Positions 17,159 to 25,614 of a stretch of DNA of 34,680 nt are shown in pieces (positions within the stretch are counted from its first letter, which is position 1; each line of letters starts with the position of its first letter). The position numbers were made by a program, and so were the translations under genes. This DNA is from Alphaproteobacteria bacterium (GTDB lineage Bacteria; Pseudomonadota; Alphaproteobacteria; Caulobacterales; Aquidulcibacteraceae): positions 1 to 34,680 of the forward strand of contig JAGWZH010000022.1 in the NCBI GenBank assembly GCA_018971945.1, in the 5' to 3' direction. A model generated the notes under the pieces. It was not told where the DNA came from. It made no database searches and worked only from the letters and a program-made list of their open reading frames with translations.

Positions 17159-18025
17159 ATGGCGGGCCGGCGCGGCAAGCTTCCCCCACAGGACGAGGCG
17201 CTCTTGAGGCAGGCCGCAGCGGATGCGTCCCGCTTTTTATTCGCCGCCGACATGATCCCAGCGCATGGCGTAAACGGCAGTCCAGGGGCGTCACCGGCGC
17301 CGCGGCCCAGGTTGGAAGCTGAGGTGGGGGCGGCCGCGCCTTCCGATCATGATCGTCGCCAACGCTCCACCCCGCGAGACAGCTTGCGGGAACGCTTCCA
17401 AGAGGCCGGTCCGGAGACCCTCGCCGACCAGGAGCTTTTGGCGCTCTTGTTGTTTCAGATCGCTCCGCGCCGAGACGCCAGAGCCTTGGCGAAAGCCCTC
17501 TTAGCCCGGTTCGGAGACTTCGCGGCGGTGCTCGCCGCGCCGGAAGCGCGCCTTGCAGAAACGCCCGGCGTCGGGCCAAGCACGGCGCTGGAGCTCAAAA
17601 TCATCCAGGCGGCCGTCGAGCGGACAACACAGGCGACCGTAGACCGGAAGCCGTCGCTGTCCTCATGGTCTGCGCTCATGGCCTATTGCAAGACCTGGGC
17701 GTCACATGCAGAGGAGGCTGAGCTGAGAGCGCTCTTTCTCGACGTGAAAGACAACCTGATCGCCGATACGCGCCTCGGCGAAGGCGGGGAAGAGCATGCG
17801 GCACTCTACGCCCAAGCCGTCGCGCGGCAGGCTCTGGAGCTTTCGGCCGCGGCGGCGATCCTGTTGCGTCGCCATTCCCCCGCCTCCCCTCGCCCCTCCC
17901 CGGCGGACATCGCCATCATCCGCGATGTCGCTGTCGCGGCGAAAGCGGTGGGCCTCGTTGTCCATGACTATATCGTGATCGGGCGGGACGGCGTGGCGAG
18001 CCTTAAAGCAATGCATGTGCTCTGA
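17159..18025 (+). CDS. radC: RadC family protein with degenerate JAMM metal site
   Basis: A 288-residue RadC relative. Residues 72-160 match the N-terminal helix-hairpin-helix part: LRERFQEAGPETLADQELLALLLF, then ETPGVGPSTALELK. Residues 188-288 match the JAB/MPN domain. In normal RadC the MPN metal site reads HNHPSGDP. Here the aligned block (237-244) is RRHSPASP: the first His is Arg, the second His (239) stays, and the Asp is Ser. The usual YPREV element upstream is YAQAV. Two of three metal ligands are thus gone, and the protein is probably not a metallopeptidase. The frame is intact, and RPSPAD and HDYIVIG are conserved, so it is not an ordinary pseudogene. RadC's role is unclear even in E. 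coli. The N-terminal 70 residues are extra; a later start (Met32) is possible. Confidence 0.88.
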   Translation: MAGRRGKLPPQDEALLRQAAADASRFLFAADMIPAHGVNGSPGASPAPRPRLEAEVGAAAPSDHDRRQRSTPRDSLRERFQEAGPETLADQELLALLLFQIAPRRDARALAKALLARFGDFAAVLAAPEARLAETPGVGPSTALELKIIQAAVERTTQATVDRKPSLSSWSALMAYCKTWASHAEEAELRALFLDVKDNLIADTRLGEGGEEHAALYAQAVARQALELSAAAAILLRRHSPASPRPSPADIAIIRDVAVAAKAVGLVVHDYIVIGRDGVASLKAMHVL

Positions 18026-18144
18026 CAGTCAAGGCAGGTCTTAATGAAATCCCGCTGGACACGAGGCGCGTAAGCGCCAAGGTCATTTCACACACGAGGT
18101 CGGTTCGCCATAAGCCGGCCCAAAGGGCAGGGAGACACTCGCCG

Positions 18145-19554
18145 ATGAGCGCCGCCGATCAGTCCCAGCCGGTTGCAGATATGCCCGGCGCCAAAGCCGC
18201 TCCGACGCTCAGCCCCAGTTATGTGCAGGGCGCCTTGTGGCTTCTGCTCCTGATCTACACGCTCAATTTTGTCGACCGTCAGATCGTCGGCATTCTCGCT
18301 GAGGACATCAAACGCGACCTCCAACTCACGGACGGACAATTAGGGCTGCTCGGGGGCCTGGCGTTCGCTTTATTCTACACCGTGCTCGGCATCCCCATCG
18401 CCCGCCTGGCTGAACGCGGTAATCGGGTCGGCATCATCGCAGTAGCCCTCGCAGTGTGGAGCGGGTTCACCGCTTTGTGTGGCGTCGCCGCGAACTTCGC
18501 GCAAATGCTCGCCTTTCGGATCGGGGTGGGCGTCGGCGAAGCCGGCTGCACCCCGCCAGCCCATTCCCTGATCTCAGATTATGTGCCCCCGGAACGACGG
18601 GCTTCAGCCCTGGCGCTCTACTCCATGGGCGTGCCGCTCGGCACCATGGTCGGGTTCGGAGTGGGGGCGCTGATCGCGGCGCAATGGGGCTGGCGGGCCA
18701 CGTTCTTCATCGTAGGCCTGCCAGGGATCGCCTTGGCGCTTGTGACTTGGCTTGTCTTAAAGGAACCGCGCAGACTAGCGCTCGCCTCGACAGCTTCCGC
18801 GCCCGCTTCGCCCAAGGCCAGTTTCGGCGATGCGCTGAAGGAGTTGAGCGCCCTGCCATCTTACTGGTTCGCTGTCCTCGCCGCGACGGTCATCTCCTTT
18901 CTCGGTTACGGCCACGCCTATTTCTTCGGCGGATTTTTAAGCCGCGCTTACGGCATGGGACTGGAAGAGCGAGGCGTGGCCTTGGCCTTGATGATCGGGA
19001 TCGCCGGCGCCATCGGAACCTGGGCCGGGGGAGCAATGGCGGACCGCGCCGCCAAGCGCGATACCCGGGCCTATATGACGGTTCCCGCCGCGGCCTTCGT
19101 GATCGGCGCTCCCTTTTTCTATCTCGGCATGTTCTCCCCGACGGCCTATGTCGCGCTGGCTTTCCTGGCGATCCCGACAGCACTGAATTCGATGTGGTAC
19201 GGTCCCGTCTACGCCACGGTTCAGGGCCTCGTGAAACCTCACACCAGAGCGACTGCGGTCGCGATCATGTTCTTCATCATCAATCTTGTGGGCCTCGGCC
19301 TCGGTCCGACGACTGTGGGCTTTTTCAGCGATATGTTCGCCGCGCAATTCTACGACGGCGGGGGGCTCTATGCTGAGGCCTGCGCCCGTGGCGCAGCGAC
19401 TGCAGGGGAGACGGCCTGCCTGACCGCGCAGGCGGAAGGCTTACGGTGGTCTCTCACGGCCACCTCTTTTGTCGGGGGGCTAGCGGTCGTCTTCTTCCTT
19501 CTCGCACGGCGCACCATCCGAGAGGATCTCGCCAAAGTCGCGGCAAGCCTTTGA
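18145..19554 (+). CDS. MFS transporter, spinster-like group
   Basis: A 469-residue transporter with the 12-helix major facilitator fold. The first helix carries LNFVDRQIVGIL, and the loop between helices 2 and 3 has GIPIARLAERGNR, a version of the MFS A-motif. RIGVGVGEAGCTPPAHSLISDYVPPERRASAL is the strongly kept helix 4-5 region of the spinster-like group of bacterial MFS proteins. The substrate is unknown; characterised relatives move lipids in animals, while the bacterial ones are often near catabolic genes. Here it stands alone, about 120 bases after the radC-like gene and convergent with the peptidoglycan-binding gene. ATG 18145 gives a 25-residue cytosolic lead before helix 1. Confidence 0.92.
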   Translation: MSAADQSQPVADMPGAKAAPTLSPSYVQGALWLLLLIYTLNFVDRQIVGILAEDIKRDLQLTDGQLGLLGGLAFALFYTVLGIPIARLAERGNRVGIIAVALAVWSGFTALCGVAANFAQMLAFRIGVGVGEAGCTPPAHSLISDYVPPERRASALALYSMGVPLGTMVGFGVGALIAAQWGWRATFFIVGLPGIALALVTWLVLKEPRRLALASTASAPASPKASFGDALKELSALPSYWFAVLAATVISFLGYGHAYFFGGFLSRAYGMGLEERGVALALMIGIAGAIGTWAGGAMADRAAKRDTRAYMTVPAAAFVIGAPFFYLGMFSPTAYVALAFLAIPTALNSMWYGPVYATVQGLVKPHTRATAVAIMFFIINLVGLGLGPTTVGFFSDMFAAQFYDGGGLYAEACARGAATAGETACLTAQAEGLRWSLTATSFVGGLAVVFFLLARRTIREDLAKVAASL

Positions 19555-19593
19555 ACCAGGGCCAAGGCGACTCGTTAATGGCGCTTCTGTTGT

Positions 19594-20592
19594 TTAATGC
19601 TGAAGCGTGACGCCGAGCGCGCGGACAGTGTCCATCGTCAAGTAGCCGACGGCGAGACCATTGGCCTGTTGGAAACGCTCCATGGCGGCCAAGGTGGAGG
19701 GCCCGAAACGCCCATCGACGGCGGTGGGATAGCCGCGGGCTGTCAAGGCCGCCTGAACCGCCTGAATGGCGGCAGGTGTCGCGTTGGTTTCGCACAGCAC
19801 CTCGCGCCATTCCATGCTTGCGGGTCGCGTGACGACCCGGGTCTGGGCGGTGCGGACGGTCGCAGCCACGATGACGGTCTCCTGCCGGGCTGGCGCCACC
19901 TGCCGACGCACTTTGATGGTTCGGTATTCGGCCGGGATACGCCGCTCCTCTACCCGAGCTGGCGAGACCAAAACCTCGCGCTGGATGGTCTCGGTACGGG
20001 CAGGGACGATCCGGGTTTGGGCGATCGCCGCTCCCGCCGCTCGGGTGCGTGTCACGGTGGCGTATTCGGCCGGCACCTCGATCCGGCACAAAAGCTCGCC
20101 TGTGGGAATCTCCGATCCCTCCGCCCCTGGCTCGGCAGCCGACGTCGTGGCCGCGCCCTCAGAGATGCGGCGGCCGTAAAGCCCCGAGCCTGTTTTCCAA
20201 GTCGTATAGGCCGGCCGCACCAGCACCCTCTCTTGATATGTTTCGACCGCAGCCGGAACCATCGCCTGCTCCGCCCGTTCCGGCTCGAGGAGGAGGGTCT
20301 CGACGACGGTGCGATAGGTCGCGGGGACCACTTGGAACTCAACACTGGCCTCGCGGACAAGAATTGTCTCGTCCACCATCTCATACTGGGCTGGGATCAT
20401 TCGGATCTCGGTGCGGGCCGGCTGCTCAATCACCTGCTCCTCGCGAACTGTGGCCGCTTCCGGAATCAAGACGCGCGCGAAACATTGGCCGGGCCGGGCA
20501 TCTTGCGGGTAGCCGCCCTCTTGGGCGAACCCAACGCCCGCAGCAGCGATTATGGCGCCTGCAGACCCCAATAGTCCAAGCCTCCATGCCAT
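19594..20592 (-). CDS. Secreted peptidoglycan-binding protein with internal repeats
   Basis: A 332-residue exported protein. A signal peptide covers residues 1-23 (ending GFAQ), and the C-terminal 273-330 is a PG_binding_1 domain (AIQAVQAALTARGYPTAVDGRFGPSTLAAMERFQ), which binds peptidoglycan. The middle (about 43-268) is a low-complexity run of imperfect repeats, about 20-25 residues each, with core [IV]PAxYxTV...LVxPARxE, broken by an Ala/Gly/Glu-rich linker at 145-163. I start at ATG 20592 because GGAAGAGG lies just upstream; a GTG at 20610 would use that same site as coding. It probably lies in the periplasm and forms a strap or adhesive layer on the wall, but that is inference. It is divergent from purB. 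Confidence 0.85.
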   Translation of the reverse strand: MAWRLGLLGSAGAIIAAAGVGFAQEGGYPQDARPGQCFARVLIPEAATVREEQVIEQPARTEIRMIPAQYEMVDETILVREASVEFQVVPATYRTVVETLLLEPERAEQAMVPAAVETYQERVLVRPAYTTWKTGSGLYGRRISEGAATTSAAEPGAEGSEIPTGELLCRIEVPAEYATVTRTRAAGAAIAQTRIVPARTETIQREVLVSPARVEERRIPAEYRTIKVRRQVAPARQETVIVAATVRTAQTRVVTRPASMEWREVLCETNATPAAIQAVQAALTARGYPTAVDGRFGPSTLAAMERFQQANGLAVGYLTMDTVRALGVTLQH

Positions 20593-20756
20593 CAGTTTAT
20601 CCTCTTCCACTCCGTCCGCGCGATGCGGCGGCCAGTCGGCAGGGCAACGCTACCCTCCCCCATTAACCCTATGGCACTCTGCCGTCGGTCGTCCAATCCG
20701 GGGAAGCGGACACTTGCGCCAAGAGGACAAGATTCGCCTTTGAGGGGAGGCGCCCG

Positions 20757-20778
20757 GGCCGGCTCGTATGAACCGGCC
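20757..20778 (+). other. Hairpin in the purB leader
   Basis: GGCCGG (20757-20762) pairs with CCGGCC (20773-20778) over a 10-base loop, about 50 bases before the purB start. No T-run follows. It could be an RNA structure or chance in GC-rich DNA. Confidence 0.3.
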
Positions 20779-20826
20779 AGCGGAACTGGTCTTGCGGACC
20801 GGGCCATGGAGAGGTCAAAAAGGCTC

Positions 20827-22140
20827 ATGATTCCGCGTTACAGCCGCCCTGAGATGGCCGCCCTCTGGACCGACGAAAGCCGGTACGCGATTTGGCTTGA
20901 GATCGAAACGCTTGCTCTGGAGGGCATGGCGCATTACGGGCTCGTCCCGCAGGAGGCCGCGGCGGCCTATCGCGCCAAAGGTCGGTTTGAAGCCTCTCGG
21001 GTGGACGCCATCGAGCGTGAGGTCAAACACGATGTTATCGCTTTTCTGACAAATGTCGCCGAGCATGTCGGCGACGAGGCAAGGTTCGCCCACCAAGGCA
21101 TGACGTCCTCTGACGTGTTAGACACCTGCTTGTCGGTGCAGCTGACGCGGGCGAGTGATGTGTTGGCGAATGGCGTTGAGCGTGTCTTGGCGGCGCTCAA
21201 GACACGCGCGATGGAGTACAAAAACACGCCGTGTATCGGCCGCAGCCATGGCATCCACGCCGAACCAACCACTTTCGGACTGAAACTCGCTGGGCACTAC
21301 GCGGAGTTCGCCCGGGCGAAGCGACGGCTCTCTGCGGCGCGTGAGGAGATCGCCACCTGTGCGATCTCTGGCGCGGTGGGGACGTTCGCCAATATCGATC
21401 CCCGGATCGAAGCCTTTGTCGCGGAAAGGCTCGGGCTCGCGGTAGAACCTGTGTCCACCCAAGTGATCCCCCGTGACCGACACGCCATGTTCTTCGCCAC
21501 CCTCGGCGTGATCGCATCCGCCATAGAACGGCTGGCGACGGAGGTGCGGCATCTGCAAAGGACCGAGGTTCTTGAAGCGGAGGAACATTTCGAACAGGGC
21601 CAGAAAGGCTCTTCGGCTATGCCGCATAAGCGCAATCCCGTGCTCACGGAGAATTTGTGCGGGCTCGCCCGCCTCGTCCGTTCAGCGGTCTATCCCGCTC
21701 TGGAAAACGTCGCGCTTTGGCACGAACGGGACATCAGCCACTCCTCCGTGGAGCGGGGGATCGGACCCGACGCCACCATTCATCTCGATTTCGCGCTGCA
21801 CCGAATGGCCGCAGTGGTCGAGAAACTTGTCGTCTACCCCAAAGCGATGGCGGCGAACCTCGCCCTCATGGGCGGTTTGCATAATTCGCAGCGGGTTCTT
21901 TTGGCGCTGACACGGGCAGGCCAAAGCCGGGAAAGCGCCTATCAGCTCGTGCAGCGCAACGCCATGGCGGTGTGGCGCACGCCGGCGCCACGGCCGGACA
22001 ATGCGCTTTTGGCGCAACTGAAGAGCGATCATGACGTGGCTAAGCTTTTGTCGCCCGAAATCCTGGATGGGTGTTTCGATGACGCCTATCACCTCGCCCA
22101 AGTCGATTTAGTCTTTGACAGAGTGTTTGTTCCTGAATGA
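20827..22140 (+). CDS. purB: Adenylosuccinate lyase
   Basis: A 437-residue enzyme of the fumarase/aspartase superfamily. It cleaves fumarate from SAICAR and from adenylosuccinate in purine synthesis. It begins MIPRYSRPEM, the usual PurB start, at ATG 20827. An in-frame ATG at 20806 would add seven residues. GRSHGIHAEPTTFGLK (about 135-150), the TSSDVLDT block and the signature GSSAMPHKRNP (about 261-271, the flexible loop with catalytic Ser) are intact, and HERDISHSSVERG follows. The length and order are those of the short bacterial PurB. A small membrane-protein frame begins inside its last 10 codons or shortly after. Confidence 0.96.
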   Translation: MIPRYSRPEMAALWTDESRYAIWLEIETLALEGMAHYGLVPQEAAAAYRAKGRFEASRVDAIEREVKHDVIAFLTNVAEHVGDEARFAHQGMTSSDVLDTCLSVQLTRASDVLANGVERVLAALKTRAMEYKNTPCIGRSHGIHAEPTTFGLKLAGHYAEFARAKRRLSAAREEIATCAISGAVGTFANIDPRIEAFVAERLGLAVEPVSTQVIPRDRHAMFFATLGVIASAIERLATEVRHLQRTEVLEAEEHFEQGQKGSSAMPHKRNPVLTENLCGLARLVRSAVYPALENVALWHERDISHSSVERGIGPDATIHLDFALHRMAAVVEKLVVYPKAMAANLALMGGLHNSQRVLLALTRAGQSRESAYQLVQRNAMAVWRTPAPRPDNALLAQLKSDHDVAKLLSPEILDGCFDDAYHLAQVDLVFDRVFVPE

Positions 22141-22177
22141 GGCGATCGAAGGCGCGGTCCTTGCAATTGAACGCTGC

Positions 22178-22555
22178 ATGCCAAGCCCAAGCCGCAACAA
22201 CGCCAAAGCAGAAGCTGCTTTTTTAAGATCAGAAGGGCGCTTTGCCGTCATGGTTGGCGCCTTGCTCATGGGGATCGGGCTCGCCCTGGCCTGCGGCCTT
22301 GCCCTCGCAAGCCTGCTCTCAGGAACGCCCAGCCTCGCGCCGGCGGCGGCCGCGGCGGCTCCGATCCTGCTCGGATGGGCGGCTTTATGGTATGCAGCTT
22401 GGCGCTTCGACCAGGCGCTTGCCGTATTGCGAGGCCGGCGGCCGCGGCGGCTGCATCTGCGTCTCACCGCGCAGAGGCTTCGCGCAGCCGGGCTCAAGGG
22501 GCGTTCGCGTCAGACCGCAGAACCTGCGGCCCAACCCGAAGACCAAGCCCACTGA
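22178..22555 (+). CDS. Small two-helix membrane protein, uncertain
   Basis: An open frame of 125 residues from ATG 22178; a TTG start at 22115 inside purB, or ATG 22250, is also possible. Two hydrophobic stretches, about residues 23-50 and 56-75, are followed by an Arg-rich tail (RGRRPRRLHLRLTAQRLR), a positive-inside pattern of a real membrane protein. I do not recognise the family. No good ribosome binding site precedes any start. Its last 46 bases overlap the end of the convergent flavoprotein gene. It would follow purB directly on the same strand. It could be a shadow of high-GC DNA, but the topology signal argues for a gene. Confidence 0.4.
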   Translation: MPSPSRNNAKAEAAFLRSEGRFAVMVGALLMGIGLALACGLALASLLSGTPSLAPAAAAAAPILLGWAALWYAAWRFDQALAVLRGRRPRRLHLRLTAQRLRAAGLKGRSRQTAEPAAQPEDQAH

Positions 22556-23691
22556 AAATTATAGCCACCCAGCCAACCCGTCACGTCTACCGCTTCGCCG
22601 ACAATATAGAGCCCCGGCACAGCTCGGACCTGCATGGTCTTCTGGTCAAGGACTGCGGTGTCGACGCCGCCGGCGGTAACCTCCGCCTTGGCGTAGCCTT
22701 CGTCTCCCGTCGGCGTCAGCGAAAGGCTCTTGAGGCGGTCGCCAAAGGCATGCAAATCTTTGTCTTTAAGGTCCCCCATACGGCGCTCGGCGACGCCAAA
22801 ACGCTCAGACAAGATATCGGCGAGCCGTTCGGGAACCAAAGAGGCCAAGGCGGTCTTGGCCAAGGCCTTGGGATGGGCCCGCTTGGAATCGGTCAAGGCC
22901 TCCCCCGCCGCTCCCGCGGGCCATAAATCGACAAGAAGCGCGTCTCCAGGACGCCAATAGGAACTGATCTGCAGGATCGATGGGCCGGAGAGGCCGCGAT
23001 GGGTGAAGAGCAGCCCCTCGCGGAACACTGCGCCACGGCAGCGCGCCACAGCGTCGACGCTGAGGCCAGACAACGGCGCCATCCAGTTGCGGTCTTCTGC
23101 GTCGAAAACCAGTGGTACAAGCGCGGGACGCGGCGGGATCACGGGCAGGCCGAACTGTGCGGCAAGGCGAAAGGCGAAGTCGGTGGCGCCCAGTTTAGGG
23201 ATCGACAAGCCGCCCGTAGCAAGGATCAAAGCCTCCGCTTCAAATAAGCCCGCGCTCGTCTCCACTCGAAACGCCGCGCCCTTGGTTACGGACTTCACTG
23301 CAATGCCGGTTCGGATCTCCGCTTTGCTCGCCTCGTCCAATAAGAGCCGGACAATCCGTTTGGCGCTGCCCGCTCCCTCGCAGAACAGCTGGCCCAGGGT
23401 TTTTTCGTAAAATGGAATGCGGTGCTTGGTGACCAGGGCGATGAAGTCGTGCTGGGTGAAGCGAGAGAGCGCGGAACGGACGAAAGGCGGATTAGCGCTC
23501 AAAAATCGTTCCGGCCGGATATCCAGATTTGTGAAGTTGCAGCGGCCGCCGCCGGAGATAAGGATTTTCGCCCCAACGGCATCGGTGCGCTCAAGCACCA
23601 GGACCCGTCTTCCACGGGCGCTCGCGACAGCGGCCGCCATCAGTCCCGCGGCGCCTCCACCCAAAACGATTATGTCCCAGGGCGGCTTCAT
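22510..23691 (-). CDS. NAD(P)/FAD-dependent oxidoreductase, YhiN/HI0933 family
   Basis: A 393-residue flavoprotein. The N-terminal dinucleotide fold shows GGGAAGLMAA (about 12-21) and the ERTDAVGAKILISGGGRCNFTN block (about 34-55) diagnostic of the HI0933-like family. The C-terminal GLYIVGEAVDVTGWLGGYNFQWAWSSG is the second FAD-binding motif. AEVTAGGVDTAVLDQKTMQ is also typical. The reaction is unknown; members are linked by fold to BaiN-type reductases. The start at ATG 23691 places the Rossmann strand at once. It diverges from the LysE-type exporter and runs into the small membrane ORF at its 3' end. Confidence 0.93.
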   Translation of the reverse strand: MKPPWDIIVLGGGAAGLMAAAVASARGRRVLVLERTDAVGAKILISGGGRCNFTNLDIRPERFLSANPPFVRSALSRFTQHDFIALVTKHRIPFYEKTLGQLFCEGAGSAKRIVRLLLDEASKAEIRTGIAVKSVTKGAAFRVETSAGLFEAEALILATGGLSIPKLGATDFAFRLAAQFGLPVIPPRPALVPLVFDAEDRNWMAPLSGLSVDAVARCRGAVFREGLLFTHRGLSGPSILQISSYWRPGDALLVDLWPAGAAGEALTDSKRAHPKALAKTALASLVPERLADILSERFGVAERRMGDLKDKDLHAFGDRLKSLSLTPTGDEGYAKAEVTAGGVDTAVLDQKTMQVRAVPGLYIVGEAVDVTGWLGGYNFQWAWSSGWAAGSAV

Positions 23692-23947
23692 GGCGCTTGT
23701 CTTTTCAGCGAAAAACTTTTGATTTCTCCCTCAACTTGTGTGACGCAGAGACGCGTCGGACTGTCGTCCAGGTCATCGCAAGCCCAGCGGTCAGCGAGCG
23801 CTTGAGGGGGTCTGGCGGAGAGCGGGCGTTCTAAGGGGCAAAGGCGGCGGCGCGTCATCTCATCCCTTCCCTCTCCCTCAACCGTAGGACCTCCGGCCGA
23901 ACAAGGCGCTCGCGCTTCACCTCCGGCGCCAGCGGCCCTCGTCTTGG

Positions 23948-24622
23948 ATGTGTCTGATGGTCCCCCTCCTCTCGGCAAGCCCGGTCGATCCGTCAACCTT
24001 TGGGCTGTTCCTGGTTGTCATGGCGGCCCTCGCAGCGACGCCAGGCCCTGCCAATCTCTTCGCCATCGCCACCGGCATGGCGGAAGGACCGCGGGCGGCG
24101 CTTCTTGGCGTTCTTGGGATGAACGCCGCGATGCTGGTGTGGTTCGCGGCCGCTGCGCTGGGGCTCGGGGCCCTGGTGGCGGCCTTTCCCACCGTCTTTG
24201 CGCTGATCGCTCTTGCGGGCGGGATCTATGTGGGCTGGCTCGGAGCAAATGCCCTTTGGGCGGCGGCGCGGCCGGCGACAGAAGCGCACGACCAAAGGCT
24301 CACTCCCGGGAAGGCCTCCCCATTTTTGCGTGGGTTCGGGGTGCAGATCGCGAACCCGAAAGCGCTCTTGTTCTTCACCGCGATTCTGCCTCCGTTCCTT
24401 GATCCGATGCGGCCCGCCGCCCCCCAACTCGCGGCTTTCGCTTTAGGCACTCTCGCCCTCGATCTCATAGCCATGAGCGCCTATGGATTGGCCGGAGGCG
24501 CCCTGTCTTCGCGCCTCCGGAACCGGCGCTACCGGCGGATATTCAACGCCGCGGTCGGGCTCCTATTGCTGACGGCGGCGGTTTTGATCCTGACCCGCAA
24601 CCACCTGGCAGCAATTGGATGA
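23948..24622 (+). CDS. LysE family amino-acid exporter
   Basis: A 224-residue membrane protein with about six helices. The N-terminal AALAATPGPANLFAIATG (about 27-44) is the LysE/RhtB signature, with the conserved proline-glycine-proline. FGVQIANPKALLFFTAILPPFLDP (about 130-153) is the second conserved helix-loop. Such proteins export lysine, homoserine, threonine or similar small amino acids by proton exchange; the cargo is not predictable. The start may be ATG 23948 or ATG 23957; neither has a strong ribosome binding site. It is divergent from the YhiN-type gene. Confidence 0.92.
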   Translation: MCLMVPLLSASPVDPSTFGLFLVVMAALAATPGPANLFAIATGMAEGPRAALLGVLGMNAAMLVWFAAAALGLGALVAAFPTVFALIALAGGIYVGWLGANALWAAARPATEAHDQRLTPGKASPFLRGFGVQIANPKALLFFTAILPPFLDPMRPAAPQLAAFALGTLALDLIAMSAYGLAGGALSSRLRNRRYRRIFNAAVGLLLLTAAVLILTRNHLAAIG

Positions 24623-24646
24623 TTATGCTGCTAACATACTGATATA

Positions 24647-24677
24647 TTGACAAAAATGCAGATCGTTGCGGTACTAG
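24647..24677 (+). promoter_or_regulatory. Possible promoter of usg
   Basis: A perfect TTGACA (24647-24652) lies in an AT-rich patch unlike the GC-rich surroundings. The -10 is weak: GTACTA at spacing 18, or TACTAG at spacing 19. It sits about 60-90 bases before the usg start. Confidence 0.4.
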
Positions 24678-24737
24678 TCCGACCGCCGCGGGAGAGCAAG
24701 GCTTTGTCGCGCGGGGTGATGCGAAAAGGAAGCGATC

Positions 24738-25022
24738 ATGCCCCTTAGCGACACAAGACTGACCGATATCGCCCTTGGCCTCGAGGGGTGGCGGTTGACC
24801 ACCGCCGAGGTCTTGTATCGGATGCCGGATCATCCAGGTTTGCTCCAGACCTTCGTCTGGCAGACGCTGGACAGAGCGCCGGATTATCCCCGGATCCTCG
24901 CGTTCCTGGCGTTCTGGCGCAAGGAAATCGAGGCGCAGATCCATTCTGTGCGGCTCTGCGACGGCGCGATTTTGGCCCCAGCTCGGGTGCAGGCGGCGCA
25001 AGAACTGCGCTTTTGGCATTAA
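24738..25022 (+). CDS. usg: Usg family protein
   Basis: A 94-residue protein of the small Usg family, first noted beside the trpF-trpB tryptophan genes in Caulobacter. The whole length matches: GWRLTTAEVLYRMPDHPGLLQTFVWQTLDRAPDYPRI followed by FLAFWRKEIEAQIHSVRL. It is cytosolic, with no signal. Its function is unknown. The ribosome binding site AAAAGGAAG is 6 bases before ATG 24738. No trp gene is in this window, so the link with tryptophan genes is not kept here. Confidence 0.88.
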   Translation: MPLSDTRLTDIALGLEGWRLTTAEVLYRMPDHPGLLQTFVWQTLDRAPDYPRILAFLAFWRKEIEAQIHSVRLCDGAILAPARVQAAQELRFWH

Positions 25023-25095
25023 GTCCCCCGATCAGCGCCCGCCCCCCTTCATCCGCCCCATTTTTGTGCGTACAACGACGCCCTTGGAGGGTCTG

Positions 25096-25614
25096 ATGCG
25101 CGTTTTGACAGCCTTGTCCTTTCTGGCGATCCTCGGCGCCGGGGCCTGCGTTACCGCCACCCCCTACCAACCCGCCTCCACAGCAGACGGCTACGGCTAC
25201 GTGGAGGCGAACATCGAGAGCGATCGGGTGCGGATCGTGTTCCGCGGCAACACCGTGACCGACCGAGAACAAGTGGAGGACTATCTTCTATATCGCGCCG
25301 CGGAGCTCGCGCTTTTGCGCGGCGCGCGGCATTTCATTCTCACCCAGCGCGATACCGAATCCGACACTCGGATGGTCGATTTCGGCATCGGAGGGTCCAG
25401 ATTTTCCCATTTCTACTATCACCCGCTGCATGGCTGGGCCCCCTTCCGCGATCCCTTCTGGGACGACCGGTCGTGGCGGGAGATCACCCGGTACGAAGCG
25501 AGCGCGGAGGTGTTTTTCGGCTTCGGGCCCAAGCCTGAGGGCGACCCCAACGCCTATGACGCCGCAGAGGTTGAACAGACCCTGCGCGCGCGCATCGCTC
25601 CGCCCGAGAGCTAA
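25096..25614 (+). CDS. CC0125/CC1285-type lipoprotein
   Basis: A 172-residue predicted lipoprotein with a 17-residue signal and lipobox AGAC (Cys18). The body GYGYVEANIESDRVRIVFRGNTVTDREQVEDYLLYRAAELALLRGARHFILTQRDTES is the family pattern shared with two Caulobacter lipoproteins (CC0125, CC1285). A Tyr/Phe/His/Trp-rich insert (FSHFYYHPLHGWAPFRDPFWDDRSW) and a C-terminal domain follow. Function is unknown; it is likely in the periplasm or outer membrane. The start at ATG 25096 has GGAGG five bases upstream, and the frame upstream of it is not needed. Its stop codon overlaps that of the convergent TraB/GumN gene. Confidence 0.85.
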   Translation: MRVLTALSFLAILGAGACVTATPYQPASTADGYGYVEANIESDRVRIVFRGNTVTDREQVEDYLLYRAAELALLRGARHFILTQRDTESDTRMVDFGIGGSRFSHFYYHPLHGWAPFRDPFWDDRSWREITRYEASAEVFFGFGPKPEGDPNAYDAAEVEQTLRARIAPPES

